NCBI GenBank assembly: GCA_018222965.1
Contig: JAAEZH010000028.1
Span: 1-64,000, forward strand
Origin: Bacteroidota bacterium
Lineage (GTDB): Bacteria > Bacteroidota > Bacteroidia > Chitinophagales > Saprospiraceae
Length of the DNA stretch: 64,000 nucleotides
Direction of reading: 5' to 3'
Positions 7,913 to 15,784 of the stretch are shown piece after piece. Positions within the stretch are counted from its first letter, which is position 1, and every line of letters starts with the position of its first letter. Both the position numbers and the translations under genes were made by a program. The notes under the pieces are model-generated. The model had not been told where the DNA came from, ran no database searches, and worked only from the letters and a program-made list of their open reading frames with translations.

Positions 7913-8707
7913 CTATTGCACCTTAAAGTCATATACAATTTTTCCGCACTGCAGGCTTCTTGAACTCGAATTAAACTTCCAGTTACAGGCGTTGGCTTCT
8001 GCCAGTTGCTTTAGATAGGTAGAGGCCATGGTACCAGCCTGGGTATAATCGGCTCGAATCACTTCTCCCCGGTCATTGATACAAATTCGAATAACCACGC
8101 GGCCATTTTCCCGTATGGCTTCCTTGATTTCCGGGCTAATTAGCGGATACCTTCCATCCATGCCTTGTACAGAAAATCCTGATTTAAGAATATCATTGTC
8201 GAGGCCTGGTAGTGACGGACTGGGTCCGGAGGTTGCATTGCCTCCTCCCCCGCTGTCGGGGACCTCTTGTCCGAGTGCATTAATGTATTTCGCTTTCGCG
8301 GAATGGGTACTTTTTTTCGGAGCTTCTGTTTTCACTGCTTTGGGGGCAGCATCAACCACGGCATCTTCCAGTGGATTGGAGATCAGTTCCTCTGCCGTTT
8401 CCCGGCTTGATTCTGAATCTTTGGCCCGTTTTTCTTTTGGGGCTTCTTCTTCCTTTTCTTCTTTTTCAGCATCTTCCTCCTCCTTTTCTACCTCTACAGG
8501 CAGGTGGGGAATTCCAAGCGCTGACTGATCTACCTGTACGACAAACTCATTATTGTTGCCGCCTTCCTGCAAACCAAGATCAGACAAATCCAGATTTGAC
8601 AAAAGGGGAAGGAAAATCACTACCAATACCAGGGTGTGAATTACAACAGTTAGTATCAGGCTTATTTGCCTTCGATTCTTTGATTTTCTCTCGGTTCTCG
8701 GTTCCAT
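7913..8707 (-). CDS. TonB/TolA-like energy transducer, paralogue 1
   Basis: 264 residues. A short basic N-terminus and a single membrane anchor (LILTVVIHTLVLVVIFLPLL, about residues 16-35) are followed by a periplasmic linker rich in Glu and Lys (about 70-150), then a Gly/Pro stretch. The C-terminal domain of about 85 residues (NGRVVIRICINDRGEV to the end) has the pattern of the TonB C-terminal domain: a conserved strand, N-D-R-G turn, and W-K-F near the end. Two Cys (in RICIN and in LQCGK) sit at the same places as in the paralogue at 9121, so a disulfide is likely. It is separated from that paralogue by a terminator and a 413-bp gap, so it probably has its own promoter. Role inferred: carrying the ExbBD proton-motive force to outer-membrane receptors. 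Confidence 0.78.
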   Translation of the reverse strand: MEPRTERKSKNRRQISLILTVVIHTLVLVVIFLPLLSNLDLSDLGLQEGGNNNEFVVQVDQSALGIPHLPVEVEKEEEDAEKEEKEEEAPKEKRAKDSESSRETAEELISNPLEDAVVDAAPKAVKTEAPKKSTHSAKAKYINALGQEVPDSGGGGNATSGPSPSLPGLDNDILKSGFSVQGMDGRYPLISPEIKEAIRENGRVVIRICINDRGEVIRADYTQAGTMASTYLKQLAEANACNWKFNSSSRSLQCGKIVYDFKVQ

Positions 8708-9120
8708 ACTCCGGGGTTTTGATGATTATCAAACTTTCGCTTTACAATGAAAATCATTGCTGCGATGCACAGATACACCCCTGGGATTAGATTGCTTTAG
8801 TAAATAGTACTTCCTCAATAACGCAAAATCGTTATTAGTAAATATCGGCATTTACCAAATTAAATTCTATACTACTCCCTGAATTATGCGATATCCTTTA
8901 TTAAGCGGTAGAATCTTTCGTTGCTGTATCCAGAAAAAATGAGAAAGCGGTTTGAGAATTAGCCACTTCAAAAAAAGTAAAAATGTCGTCTTACATACAG
9001 GATAACGAAAGCCGCTTCGGGCAGGCTTTGGCATTTTGGGGACTGCTACACCTGTAAATAACACAGGGGAGCAGATTGTTACCTGCTCCCCCGGTCCTTT
9101 TCTTTATAGGATCTTAAGAT
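8708..9120. promoter_or_regulatory. Gap between the two TonB-like genes, with dyads and a terminator
   Basis: No gene is seen. A dyad with 7-bp arms (AATAACG/CGTTATT, 6-base spacer) lies at 8817-8836. A second with 6-bp arms (GTAAAT/ATTTAC) follows at 8838-8855. The 10-mer TTAGTAAATA occurs twice in direct orientation, 8797-8806 and 8835-8844. These lie 90-150 bases upstream of the 7913-8707 gene and could be its control region. No good TAnnTTTG was found. A terminator hairpin is at 9066-9091. Confidence 0.4.
9066..9091 (-). terminator. Terminator hairpin after TonB-like paralogue 2
   Basis: Perfect 9-bp stem GGGGAGCAG/CTGCTCCCC (9066-9074 and 9083-9091) with an 8-base loop, 30 bases after the stop of the 9121-10038 gene. 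On the minus strand it is followed by a weak T-rich tail (TGTGTTATTT). Confidence 0.6.
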
Positions 9121-10038
9121 CTATTGCACTTTAAAGTCGTAGCGGATGGTTCCACACTGTTTACTCACGCTACTCGATGTAAACTTCCATTTTTTAGCTG
9201 CACTAATGGCAATTGAACGCAATTGTGAGTCGGTGGTAGTAGAACCTGCCTGAGTCCATTCAGCGGAAATCACTTTTCCATTACTGTCGACACAAACTTT
9301 TACGACTATGATTCCCTGCTTTTGGGAATTATCACGCACAGTAGGTTTGTATGAAACGCCCCGGCTTCCGAGTCCGCCACCAACCTGACCGGTACCCGTA
9401 CTTACGCCTTCCAGGGCAGAGGCATCGGGATCGCCATTGGCATCACCCTGATTTCCGGATTGCCCGGTCTCTCCTTTGCCTTCGCCATCATCGCCTCCAA
9501 AGGCACCGGAGTACTTACTTTTTGTTTCATTGTATTTTGCTTCCTCTTCCAGGCGCTTGCGTTCGGCTTCTTCGGCTTCCCGTTTTTTCCGGGCGGCTTC
9601 TTCCGCTTCGCGGCGGATGCGGTCTTGCTCGGCTTCCCGTTTTTTACGGGCTTCCTCCTCTTTTTGTTTCTGCAGTGCAATGGCCTCCGGATCTTCAGTG
9701 GTTACCACTTCGCGATCAGGAGTGGGTTGATCCTCCACTTCCGGCTCATCGATTTCTGCAACATCCGGATCGGGATCCGTGGCAGCTTCTACTTCTTCTT
9801 CGGGATTGGTTTCATCTACCGGTTCTGCAACCGCTTCAGAAGGTTCGGGAGCATTTTCATCTCCCTGGCCAAAGTCGGCGCCCAGATTTACCAGGATACC
9901 TTCCTGGCCTGGAGGCGGATCCGGGAACGTAAGCAGGGGTAAAAGGATGAGGGTAAGCAGAAGGGTGTGGATAACGATACTCGTTATCAGTCCTTTGCGT
10001 TTGTTTTCTTGTTCTTGTTTATCCAGTACAACGTCCAT
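9121..10038 (-). CDS. TonB/TolA-like energy transducer, paralogue 2
   Basis: 305 residues from the ATG at 10038 (a TTG two codons upstream is less likely). Cytoplasmic basic start, one membrane span (LITSIVIHTLLLTLILLPLL, about 17-36), then an acidic Pro/Glu/Asp linker. From about residue 125 to 175 there is a charged repeat of the EAARKKREAEEAERKR kind, which should form a long helix as in TolA. A Gly/Asn/Gln-rich stretch then leads into an 80-residue TonB-like C-terminal domain ending in CGTIRYDFKVQ. Conserved Cys occur in VKVCVD and KQCGT, matching paralogue 1. It lies 163 bases after the second exbD in the same direction, so it probably belongs to the exbB-exbD-exbD operon. Spans the periplasm from the inner membrane; function inferred from domain and context. 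Confidence 0.82.
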   Translation of the reverse strand: MDVVLDKQEQENKRKGLITSIVIHTLLLTLILLPLLTFPDPPPGQEGILVNLGADFGQGDENAPEPSEAVAEPVDETNPEEEVEAATDPDPDVAEIDEPEVEDQPTPDREVVTTEDPEAIALQKQKEEEARKKREAEQDRIRREAEEAARKKREAEEAERKRLEEEAKYNETKSKYSGAFGGDDGEGKGETGQSGNQGDANGDPDASALEGVSTGTGQVGGGLGSRGVSYKPTVRDNSQKQGIIVVKVCVDSNGKVISAEWTQAGSTTTDSQLRSIAISAAKKWKFTSSSVSKQCGTIRYDFKVQ

Positions 10039-10201
10039 AATCAATGGATTTTGAGGTAATGCGATACATTGTATTACCTGTGGTTCAACGTGCCAGATGT
10101 AGAGAAGATTCTATTTGGCGGGAACCAAAGTGCATTTTAACACTTTTTTAGCTTCCAAACCAGTCTAAACAGCCTTCCGGGTTAAAAAATCTGCATCAAG
10201 C

Positions 10202-10603
10202 TTAATCTACTTCGGCAGCCAGGATGGCATCGATTTTTCGCCGCAAGGCAATATCCATAACGCGAACGACAGACTCAGTAGGTGCCTGAGGGGAAGGGGA
10301 AATTGTAATAGACAATTTTCGGCTGCTGGCCCGGGCTTTATTGGCCAATTCGCCATCCAGTTCATTCCAGCTAAGGCGGCGTCCGTTGAGGTAGTAGTCG
10401 CCGGAGCTTGAAATGCGCACATTGTCCAGTTTGGAAGATACCGTGCTGGGTACTTTACTGGTACCCGGTAATTTCAAATTCAGGGAGTTAGGAGCAACCA
10501 GGGAGGAGGTGAGCATAAAGAAGATGAGCAACAGGAAGATAATGTCTGTCAATGAAGACATGCTAAATTCTGCGCTAACCTTACTTCTTTTTTTAATACC
10601 CAT
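10202..10603 (-). CDS. exbD: Biopolymer transport protein ExbD/TolR, copy 2
   Basis: 133 residues. The start is placed at MGIKKRSK (10603) because it matches copy 1 exactly; a longer frame to 10645 would run into the upstream gene. One membrane helix (LTDIIFLLLIFFMLTSSLV) carries the proton-path Asp at residue 20. A periplasmic domain follows. The first 40 residues are nearly identical to copy 1, but the periplasmic part has diverged, which suggests a functional ExbD heteromer or separate partners. It starts 16 bases after the stop of copy 1. Confidence 0.93.
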   Translation of the reverse strand: MGIKKRSKVSAEFSMSSLTDIIFLLLIFFMLTSSLVAPNSLNLKLPGTSKVPSTVSSKLDNVRISSSGDYYLNGRRLSWNELDGELANKARASSRKLSITISPSPQAPTESVVRVMDIALRRKIDAILAAEVD

Positions 10604-10619
10604 TTGAAATGTAGTTTTC

Positions 10620-11024
10620 TCAACCCTGTCGGGGCTTGGTAGCAATAATGGCCTTCACGCGCAAGCGTCCGGCTATTTCCATGATCCGTTCAACTTTTTC
10701 AAACGGAACCCCTTTATCTGCAACGATGGTTATCGTTACGCTCTCCCGGGATTCTCTGGTCGGCCATTCCGAGCGCAGGCTCGATTCGATCGATGACAAA
10801 GAAGCCGGGACATTATTCAGCGAGTAGGTACCATCTGGTGTTATTCCCACAAGCGCTGATGTAGGTGCCACCGTTTTGGAATCCGATTCAGGCAGATCTA
10901 CAGGTTGTGTGATCTTGACCAAAGTCGAGGTGAGCATAAAGAAGATGAGCAACAGAAAGATAATGTCTGTCAATGAAGACATACTAAATTCTGCACTAAT
11001 CTTATTTCGCTTTTTTAATCCCAT
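10620..11024 (-). CDS. exbD: Biopolymer transport protein ExbD/TolR, copy 1
   Basis: 134 residues. Cytoplasmic N-terminus MGLKKRNKISAEFSMSS, then one membrane helix with the conserved Asp20 (SLTDIIFLLLIFFML), then a periplasmic domain with the VPFEKVERIMEIA pattern usual for ExbD. With ExbB it should form the inner-membrane proton channel that powers TonB-like proteins. Twenty bases separate it from exbB upstream and 16 from the second exbD downstream, so these three genes are one operon. Confidence 0.94.
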   Translation of the reverse strand: MGLKKRNKISAEFSMSSLTDIIFLLLIFFMLTSTLVKITQPVDLPESDSKTVAPTSALVGITPDGTYSLNNVPASLSSIESSLRSEWPTRESRESVTITIVADKGVPFEKVERIMEIAGRLRVKAIIATKPRQG

Positions 11025-11044
11025 AACGGTGACAAATATTTAGA

Positions 11045-11743
11045 TCAGGCAGTTGGTTCCTGCAGCAGATCCATAAATTCAACAGTAGTGCGTTCCATGT
11101 GGAAAACCACTTTCTCGACATTGGCTACCAGGATGTTATATCCTACAAACGCCAGGATGCCGATAAACAGTCCGAGAGCTGTAGTGATAAGTGCCTGATA
11201 GATACCGCCGGCGAGAATATCCGGAGTAACATTTTGCTCGGTTGCCATTCGATAGAAGGCCAGGATCATACCTGTCACTGTACCAAAGAAACCGATCATT
11301 GGAGCGGCACCGGCGATACTGGCCAGTGTGGAGAGGTTCTTCTCCAGCTTAAAGATCTCCAGGTTGCCCACGTTTTCGATAGCTGCATCGATATCACGTA
11401 GTGGTTTGCCAATCCGCATAAGCCCTTTTTCGACCATCCGGGCGACCGGAGAATCGGTAGACTGGCACAAAGCTTTGGCAGCGGCAATATTTCCGGAACC
11501 AACATTTGCGCGGATGTTGTGGATAAAACTCTGATCAACGCGGGTAGCTCGCTTGATTGTCAGATAGCGTTCGACGAAGATATACAAAGCGATGATCGAC
11601 AAGGCGAGGAGTACAACTACGATGAGAATACCCAACGGCCCTCCTTCGATAATAATATCAAACAGGCTTTGCGATCCTACGCCCTCCTCCCCTTCACGTA
11701 CAATATCCGTGGATTGAAAGAGCAAGAGCACGTTCTGAAACAT
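11045..11743 (-). CDS. exbB: MotA/TolQ/ExbB proton-channel protein
   Basis: 232 residues with three predicted membrane helices: about 34-58, 136-165 (ASIAGAAPMIGFFGTVTGMI, the conserved channel signature) and 178-204 (ALITTALGLFIGILAF). A cytoplasmic loop lies between the first two. This is the ExbB/TolQ architecture; the second and third helices line the proton path with ExbD. It is the first gene of the minus-strand operon exbB-exbD-exbD, probably with the TonB-like gene at 9121. Upstream is a 356-bp region shared with the divergent beta-oxidation operon. Confidence 0.94.
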   Translation of the reverse strand: MFQNVLLLFQSTDIVREGEEGVGSQSLFDIIIEGGPLGILIVVVLLALSIIALYIFVERYLTIKRATRVDQSFIHNIRANVGSGNIAAAKALCQSTDSPVARMVEKGLMRIGKPLRDIDAAIENVGNLEIFKLEKNLSTLASIAGAAPMIGFFGTVTGMILAFYRMATEQNVTPDILAGGIYQALITTALGLFIGILAFVGYNILVANVEKVVFHMERTTVEFMDLLQEPTA

Positions 11744-12099
11744 AGTTTCGGTTTTAAGTTTTGAAATGCTGCAAATTCACGACAGCGTTCATTGCGGGAT
11801 GCAAATTATCAATTGGTGACAAAATATGAAAGGTTTTGCCCGATTAATGATCCAAGGATGTAGAAACGGGCTACTTCTGCCTAATATTGGACCAATTCCG
11901 GAAAAATTCGGTAATACTTTTCCGCCATTCGCGTCAAGCAAACACAAAATCACACCTATTTAGCATTTAAAGCTGCTTTTCTTCAAAAATTAGCGAAAAT
12001 TCGCTAAACTTGTTGCCCCGGGAAACAGTTGATAAAAAGACGAAGGTTCCCAACACGTACAATCTCCGTTATTCCAAATAAATTCCGAAAATTTCGTTC
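11744..12099. promoter_or_regulatory. Divergent intergenic region with an 18-bp dyad, probable operator
   Basis: No gene is seen in this 356-bp region between exbB (minus) and the beta-oxidation operon (plus). At 11990-12007 there is a dyad with perfect 8-bp arms (TTAGCGAA/TTCGCTAA) and a 2-base centre. It overlaps TAAACTTG (12005-12012), one base off the TAnnTTTG promoter element, about 90 bases upstream of the 12100 start. A TetR- or GntR-type repressor of fatty-acid genes would fit such a site; this is inference. Confidence 0.5.
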
Positions 12100-14490
12100 A
12101 TGAAAAGAATACGAAAAGTCGCAGTCCTTGGTTCCGGTATCATGGGCTCCGGCATTGCCTGCCATTTTGCTAATATCGGACTGGAGGTAATGATGCTGGA
12201 CATCCTGCCCCGCGAATTGCCCGAAAACCAGAAAGACAGTCCGGAAGCTCGAAATCAAGTAGCTGCTCAGGCGCTGAAAAATGCGCTCAAAGCAAAACCG
12301 GCCGCTTTGTATAAAAAAGAATTTGCTTCCAGAATCACCATTGGAAACTTTGAAGACGATTTTGAAAAGATCAGCGATTGCGACTGGGTAATTGAAGTGG
12401 TGATTGAGAACCTCAAGATCAAAAAGCAGGTTTTCGAAAAAGTCGACCAGTACCGCAAAAAAGGCTCCCTGATCACTTCCAATACATCAGGGATACCTAT
12501 CAATTTGATGGCCGAAGGAAGAACAGAAGATTTCCGCAAGCACTTCTGCGGCACACACTTTTTTAATCCGCCTCGTTACCTGCGTCTCTTTGAGATCATT
12601 CCGGGTCCGGATACCGATCAGGAGGTACTCGACTTCTTTTACGATTATGCCGACCGCTATCTGGGCAAACAACCTATTGAAGCTAAGGACACGCCCGCAT
12701 TTATCGGTAACCGAATAGGTATTTACTCCTCCGTAGCACTTTTTAACCTCACCGAAGAATTGGGGCTCCGCCTGGAAGAGGTAGATAAGATCACCGGTGC
12801 GCCAATTGGCTGGCCAAAGACGGCTACTTTCCGACTGGGAGATCTCGTTGGGTTGGACACTGCCGTAAAAGTTGCCCGGGGTATACAGGAAAACTGTCCC
12901 GATGATCAGGTGATGCAATCTTTCGACATTCCGAAATATGTGCAGTACCTGCTCGAAAATGAATATTACGGAGATAAATCCGGCCAGGGATTTTATAAGA
13001 AAACCGACAAGCGGGACGAAAACGGCCGTCGCATCATCCAGGTCCTCAATACGGAAACACTGGAGTATGAGCCAACCCAAAAGGTCAAACTGGACAGCCT
13101 CGATTTGGTTAAGCAGGTTGATGAAAAAGAAAAGAAATTCAAGCTGATCTTCGATCACGAAGACAAAGGCGGCCAACTGGTACGCAAATACATGCTGGGC
13201 CTTTTCTCCTACGCTTCCAACCGCATTCCGGAAATATCCGATACCATTTACAATATCGATAATGCCATGAAAACAGGCTACGCCTGGAGTTTTGGCCCCT
13301 TTGAATATTGGGATATTATCGGGGTGAAAAATGGTGCCGAGCTATGTAAAAAGGCCGGACATACCGTTCCGGACTGGGTAGAAGAAATGCTAAACGCAGG
13401 CGTTGAGAAATTCTATAAGCGCGAAGGAGGCAAGAAATATTACTACGACATCGACCAGAAAAAATACCTGGTAGTACCGGGAACTTCTGAATTTGTCATC
13501 CTGGATAATTACCGCGATAAAAAACCGGTACATACTACCGGTGAAACCATCCTCCACGATATTGGAGACGGCGTACTTTGCCTCGAATTCACCTCCAAGT
13601 CCAACGCGATGGGCGAAGGCGTTTTGCGCGGCATGAACGATGCCATACAGATTGCGGAAGAGGGAGACTGGAAAGGACTCGTGATCGGAAATGATGCCAC
13701 CAACTTTACGGTAGGCGCCAACCTGATGATGATTGCCATGATGGCTTATCAGCAGGAATTCGATGAACTGAACATGGCTGTAAACCTCTTCCAGCAAACC
13801 ACCATGCGTTGCCGCTACTCAGCCATTCCGGTTGTTGCCGCTACGCAGGGCTATGTTTTCGGCGGCGGTTGCGAAACGATCATGCACTGTGATGCCGCTG
13901 TTGTAGCTGCGGAGTCCTACGTCGGACTGGTAGAGGTTGGAGTCGGATTGATTCCCGGTGGTGGCGGAACCAAAGAGTTTGCCCTCCGAGCCAGCGATTC
14001 CTTCTTCGAAGGGGACGTTATGATTCCTACCCTGATTGAGAAGTTTAAAACCATTGCATTGGCCAATGTAGCTACTTCTGCCCATCAGGCATTCGACTAT
14101 GGCTATTTATTGCCGCAGAAAGATATGGTGGAAATTAATTTGAATCGGCGCATTGCCCGGGCTAAGCACGAGGTACTGGATCTTGCTGACAACTATACGC
14201 AACCCTTACAACGGGAAGACATTACCGTATTGGGACGCACCGGTCTGGGAGCCCTTTATGTTGCTGCCAATGAATTGAAACTGGGTAAATATGCCAGTGA
14301 GCACGACATTAAGATTGCTCAAAAAGTGGCCTGGGTGCTTTGTGGAGGTGATCTGACCGGCAGCCAGCAGGTAAGCGAACAATACCTGCTCGATCTGGAA
14401 CGCGAAGCCTTCCTGAGCTTGTGTGGTGAGCAAAAAACGCTGGAACGCATTCAGCACATGCTTACGACCAACAAACCTTTGCGCAATTAA
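12100..14490 (+). CDS. Bifunctional 3-hydroxyacyl-CoA dehydrogenase / enoyl-CoA hydratase
   Basis: 796 residues. The N-terminal half is a 3-hydroxyacyl-CoA dehydrogenase: NAD-binding GxGxxG at residues 11-16 (GSGIMG), the FCGTHFFNPP active-site His region near 150-160, and a C-terminal dehydrogenase domain with GYAWSFGPFEYWD. The crotonase (enoyl-CoA hydratase) domain follows from about residue 470. It has FTVGANL (oxyanion loop), GYVFGGGCE near 583-591 and VEVGVGLIPGGGGT near 611-624, where the Glu should be catalytic. The dehydrogenase-then-hydratase order is the reverse of E. coli FadB/FadJ and is the form common in Bacteroidota. It carries out the middle two steps of fatty-acid beta-oxidation. 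The thiolase gene follows after 43 bases. Cytoplasmic. Confidence 0.94.
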   Translation: MKRIRKVAVLGSGIMGSGIACHFANIGLEVMMLDILPRELPENQKDSPEARNQVAAQALKNALKAKPAALYKKEFASRITIGNFEDDFEKISDCDWVIEVVIENLKIKKQVFEKVDQYRKKGSLITSNTSGIPINLMAEGRTEDFRKHFCGTHFFNPPRYLRLFEIIPGPDTDQEVLDFFYDYADRYLGKQPIEAKDTPAFIGNRIGIYSSVALFNLTEELGLRLEEVDKITGAPIGWPKTATFRLGDLVGLDTAVKVARGIQENCPDDQVMQSFDIPKYVQYLLENEYYGDKSGQGFYKKTDKRDENGRRIIQVLNTETLEYEPTQKVKLDSLDLVKQVDEKEKKFKLIFDHEDKGGQLVRKYMLGLFSYASNRIPEISDTIYNIDNAMKTGYAWSFGPFEYWDIIGVKNGAELCKKAGHTVPDWVEEMLNAGVEKFYKREGGKKYYYDIDQKKYLVVPGTSEFVILDNYRDKKPVHTTGETILHDIGDGVLCLEFTSKSNAMGEGVLRGMNDAIQIAEEGDWKGLVIGNDATNFTVGANLMMIAMMAYQQEFDELNMAVNLFQQTTMRCRYSAIPVVAATQGYVFGGGCETIMHCDAAVVAAESYVGLVEVGVGLIPGGGGTKEFALRASDSFFEGDVMIPTLIEKFKTIALANVATSAHQAFDYGYLLPQKDMVEINLNRRIARAKHEVLDLADNYTQPLQREDITVLGRTGLGALYVAANELKLGKYASEHDIKIAQKVAWVLCGGDLTGSQQVSEQYLLDLEREAFLSLCGEQKTLERIQHMLTTNKPLRN

Positions 14491-14533
14491 TTAAAGAACT
14501 CCCGGGGAGCGATCCCCTTCTAATAAAATTATC

Positions 14534-15706
14534 ATGGAAGCATATATTGTAAAAGCATATCGATCGGCTGTTGGCAAAGCCAAAAAAGGCGGATTCCGAA
14601 ATTTTCGGTCCGATGACCTGGCTGTTCGGATCATCAAAAAAATGCTGGAGGATACGCCTGAACTGGACCCTGCCCTGGTAGATGACTGCATCGTGGGCTG
14701 TGCCAATCCGGAAGGCGAACAAGGCCTTCAAATTGGTCGCATGATCTCTGTGCGTGCGCTTGGTAAACCCGTTCCGGGCATGACCGTAAATCGCTATTGT
14801 GCCAGTGGCCTCGAAACCATTTCCATCGCTGTGGCGAAAATACGTGCAGGGATGGGTCAGGTATATGTCGCTGGAGGAACGGAAAGCATGAGCATGATCC
14901 CCATGACGGGATACAAATTGGCTCCTTCCTATGAAGTGGCCAATCATACACCAAACTATGTAGCGAGTATGGGGCTCACTGCGGAGGCGGTAGCCAATAA
15001 ATACAAAATCAGCCGGGATGCATCCGACGAGTTTGCTTTGCGATCACATACTCTGGCAGCAAAAGCCATTGATGGCGGCAAGTTTGATGAGGAAATTATC
15101 CCCATTGAAGTACCTGATGTCTATGTGAAAGATGGCAAGAAAGTCGAAGGCAGTCATACGGTTGCCATGGATGAGGGGGTTCGCCGATCCACCAGCAAAG
15201 AAGCACTGGGCAGACTCCGTCCGGTATTTGCCCAGGGCGGGGTGGTAACGGCAGGAAACTCTTCCCAAACATCTGACGGTGCTGCCTTTACGCTTGTAAT
15301 GAGCGAGGAAATGGTTAAAAAACTAAATCTGGAGCCCATTGCACGTCTGGTTAGCTGCTCGGTAGCCGGTGTAGATCCGCTTTACATGGGTATTGGTCCT
15401 TGCGTGGCTATTCCCAAAGCACTGAGCCAGGCCGGACTGAAGTTGAATGACATCAACCTCATTGAATTGAATGAAGCTTTTGCGGCTCAGTCCCTGGCAG
15501 TTATTCAGGAAGCCGGTTTAGATCCGGATATAGTAAACGTAAATGGTGGTGCAATCGCACTCGGACACCCACTGGGTTGTACCGGTGCAAAACTGACAAC
15601 GCAAATCATCAGTGAATTGCGCAGACGCAACCAGAAATACGGAATGGTTACAGCCTGTGTGGGCGGTGGCCAGGGAATTGCCGGGATCATTGAGCGCTTG
15701 AATTAA
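14534..15706 (+). CDS. Acetyl-CoA acyltransferase (thiolase, beta-oxidation)
   Basis: 390 residues, normal length for a thiolase. The nucleophilic Cys is C89 (NRYCASGLE), the catalytic His is H345 ([10 protein letters not shown]) and the second Cys is C375 (TACVGGGQG). The loop [11 protein letters not shown] is also typical. It cleaves 3-ketoacyl-CoA with CoA to acetyl-CoA and a shortened acyl-CoA, the last step of beta-oxidation, completing the set begun by the upstream gene. The two genes form an operon (43-base gap) ended by a strong terminator at 15731. The context favours a degradative FadA-type role over an acetoacetyl-CoA-forming one. Confidence 0.94.
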   Translation: MEAYIVKAYRSAVGKAKKGGFRNFRSDDLAVRIIKKMLEDTPELDPALVDDCIVGCANPEGEQGLQIGRMISVRALGKPVPGMTVNRYCASGLETISIAVAKIRAGMGQVYVAGGTESMSMIPMTGYKLAPSYEVANHTPNYVASMGLTAEAVANKYKISRDASDEFALRSHTLAAKAIDGGKFDEEIIPIEVPDVYVKDGKKVEGSHTVAMDEGVRRSTSKEALGRLRPVFAQGGVVTAGNSSQTSDGAAFTLVMSEEMVKKLNLEPIARLVSCSVAGVDPLYMGIGPCVAIPKALSQAGLKLNDINLIELNEAFAAQSLAVIQEAGLDPDIVNVNGGAIALGHPLGCTGAKLTTQIISELRRRNQKYGMVTACVGGGQGIAGIIERLN

Positions 15707-15730
15707 GGATTTAATGTCCGACAATAATAA

Positions 15731-15767
15731 AGCCGCATTCGGAACATTCCGGATGCGGCTCTTTTTT
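15731..15767. terminator. Strong bidirectional terminator
   Basis: The arms AGCCGCAT-T-CGGAA and TTCCG-G-ATGCGGCT (15731-15760) make a long stem with one mismatch and a 2-4 base loop. Seven T follow on the plus strand. It sits between the thiolase stop and the stop of the minus-strand T9SS gene, so it serves both. Confidence 0.85.
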
Positions 15768-15784
15768 TGGCTTTCGCCGAATGG

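Noticed and set aside
9351-9932. A long plus-strand reading frame (about 190 codons) antisense to TonB-like paralogue 2
   Set aside because: It is the shadow of the charged repeat linker of the real gene; its product is low-complexity Pro/Leu/Arg and has no domain.
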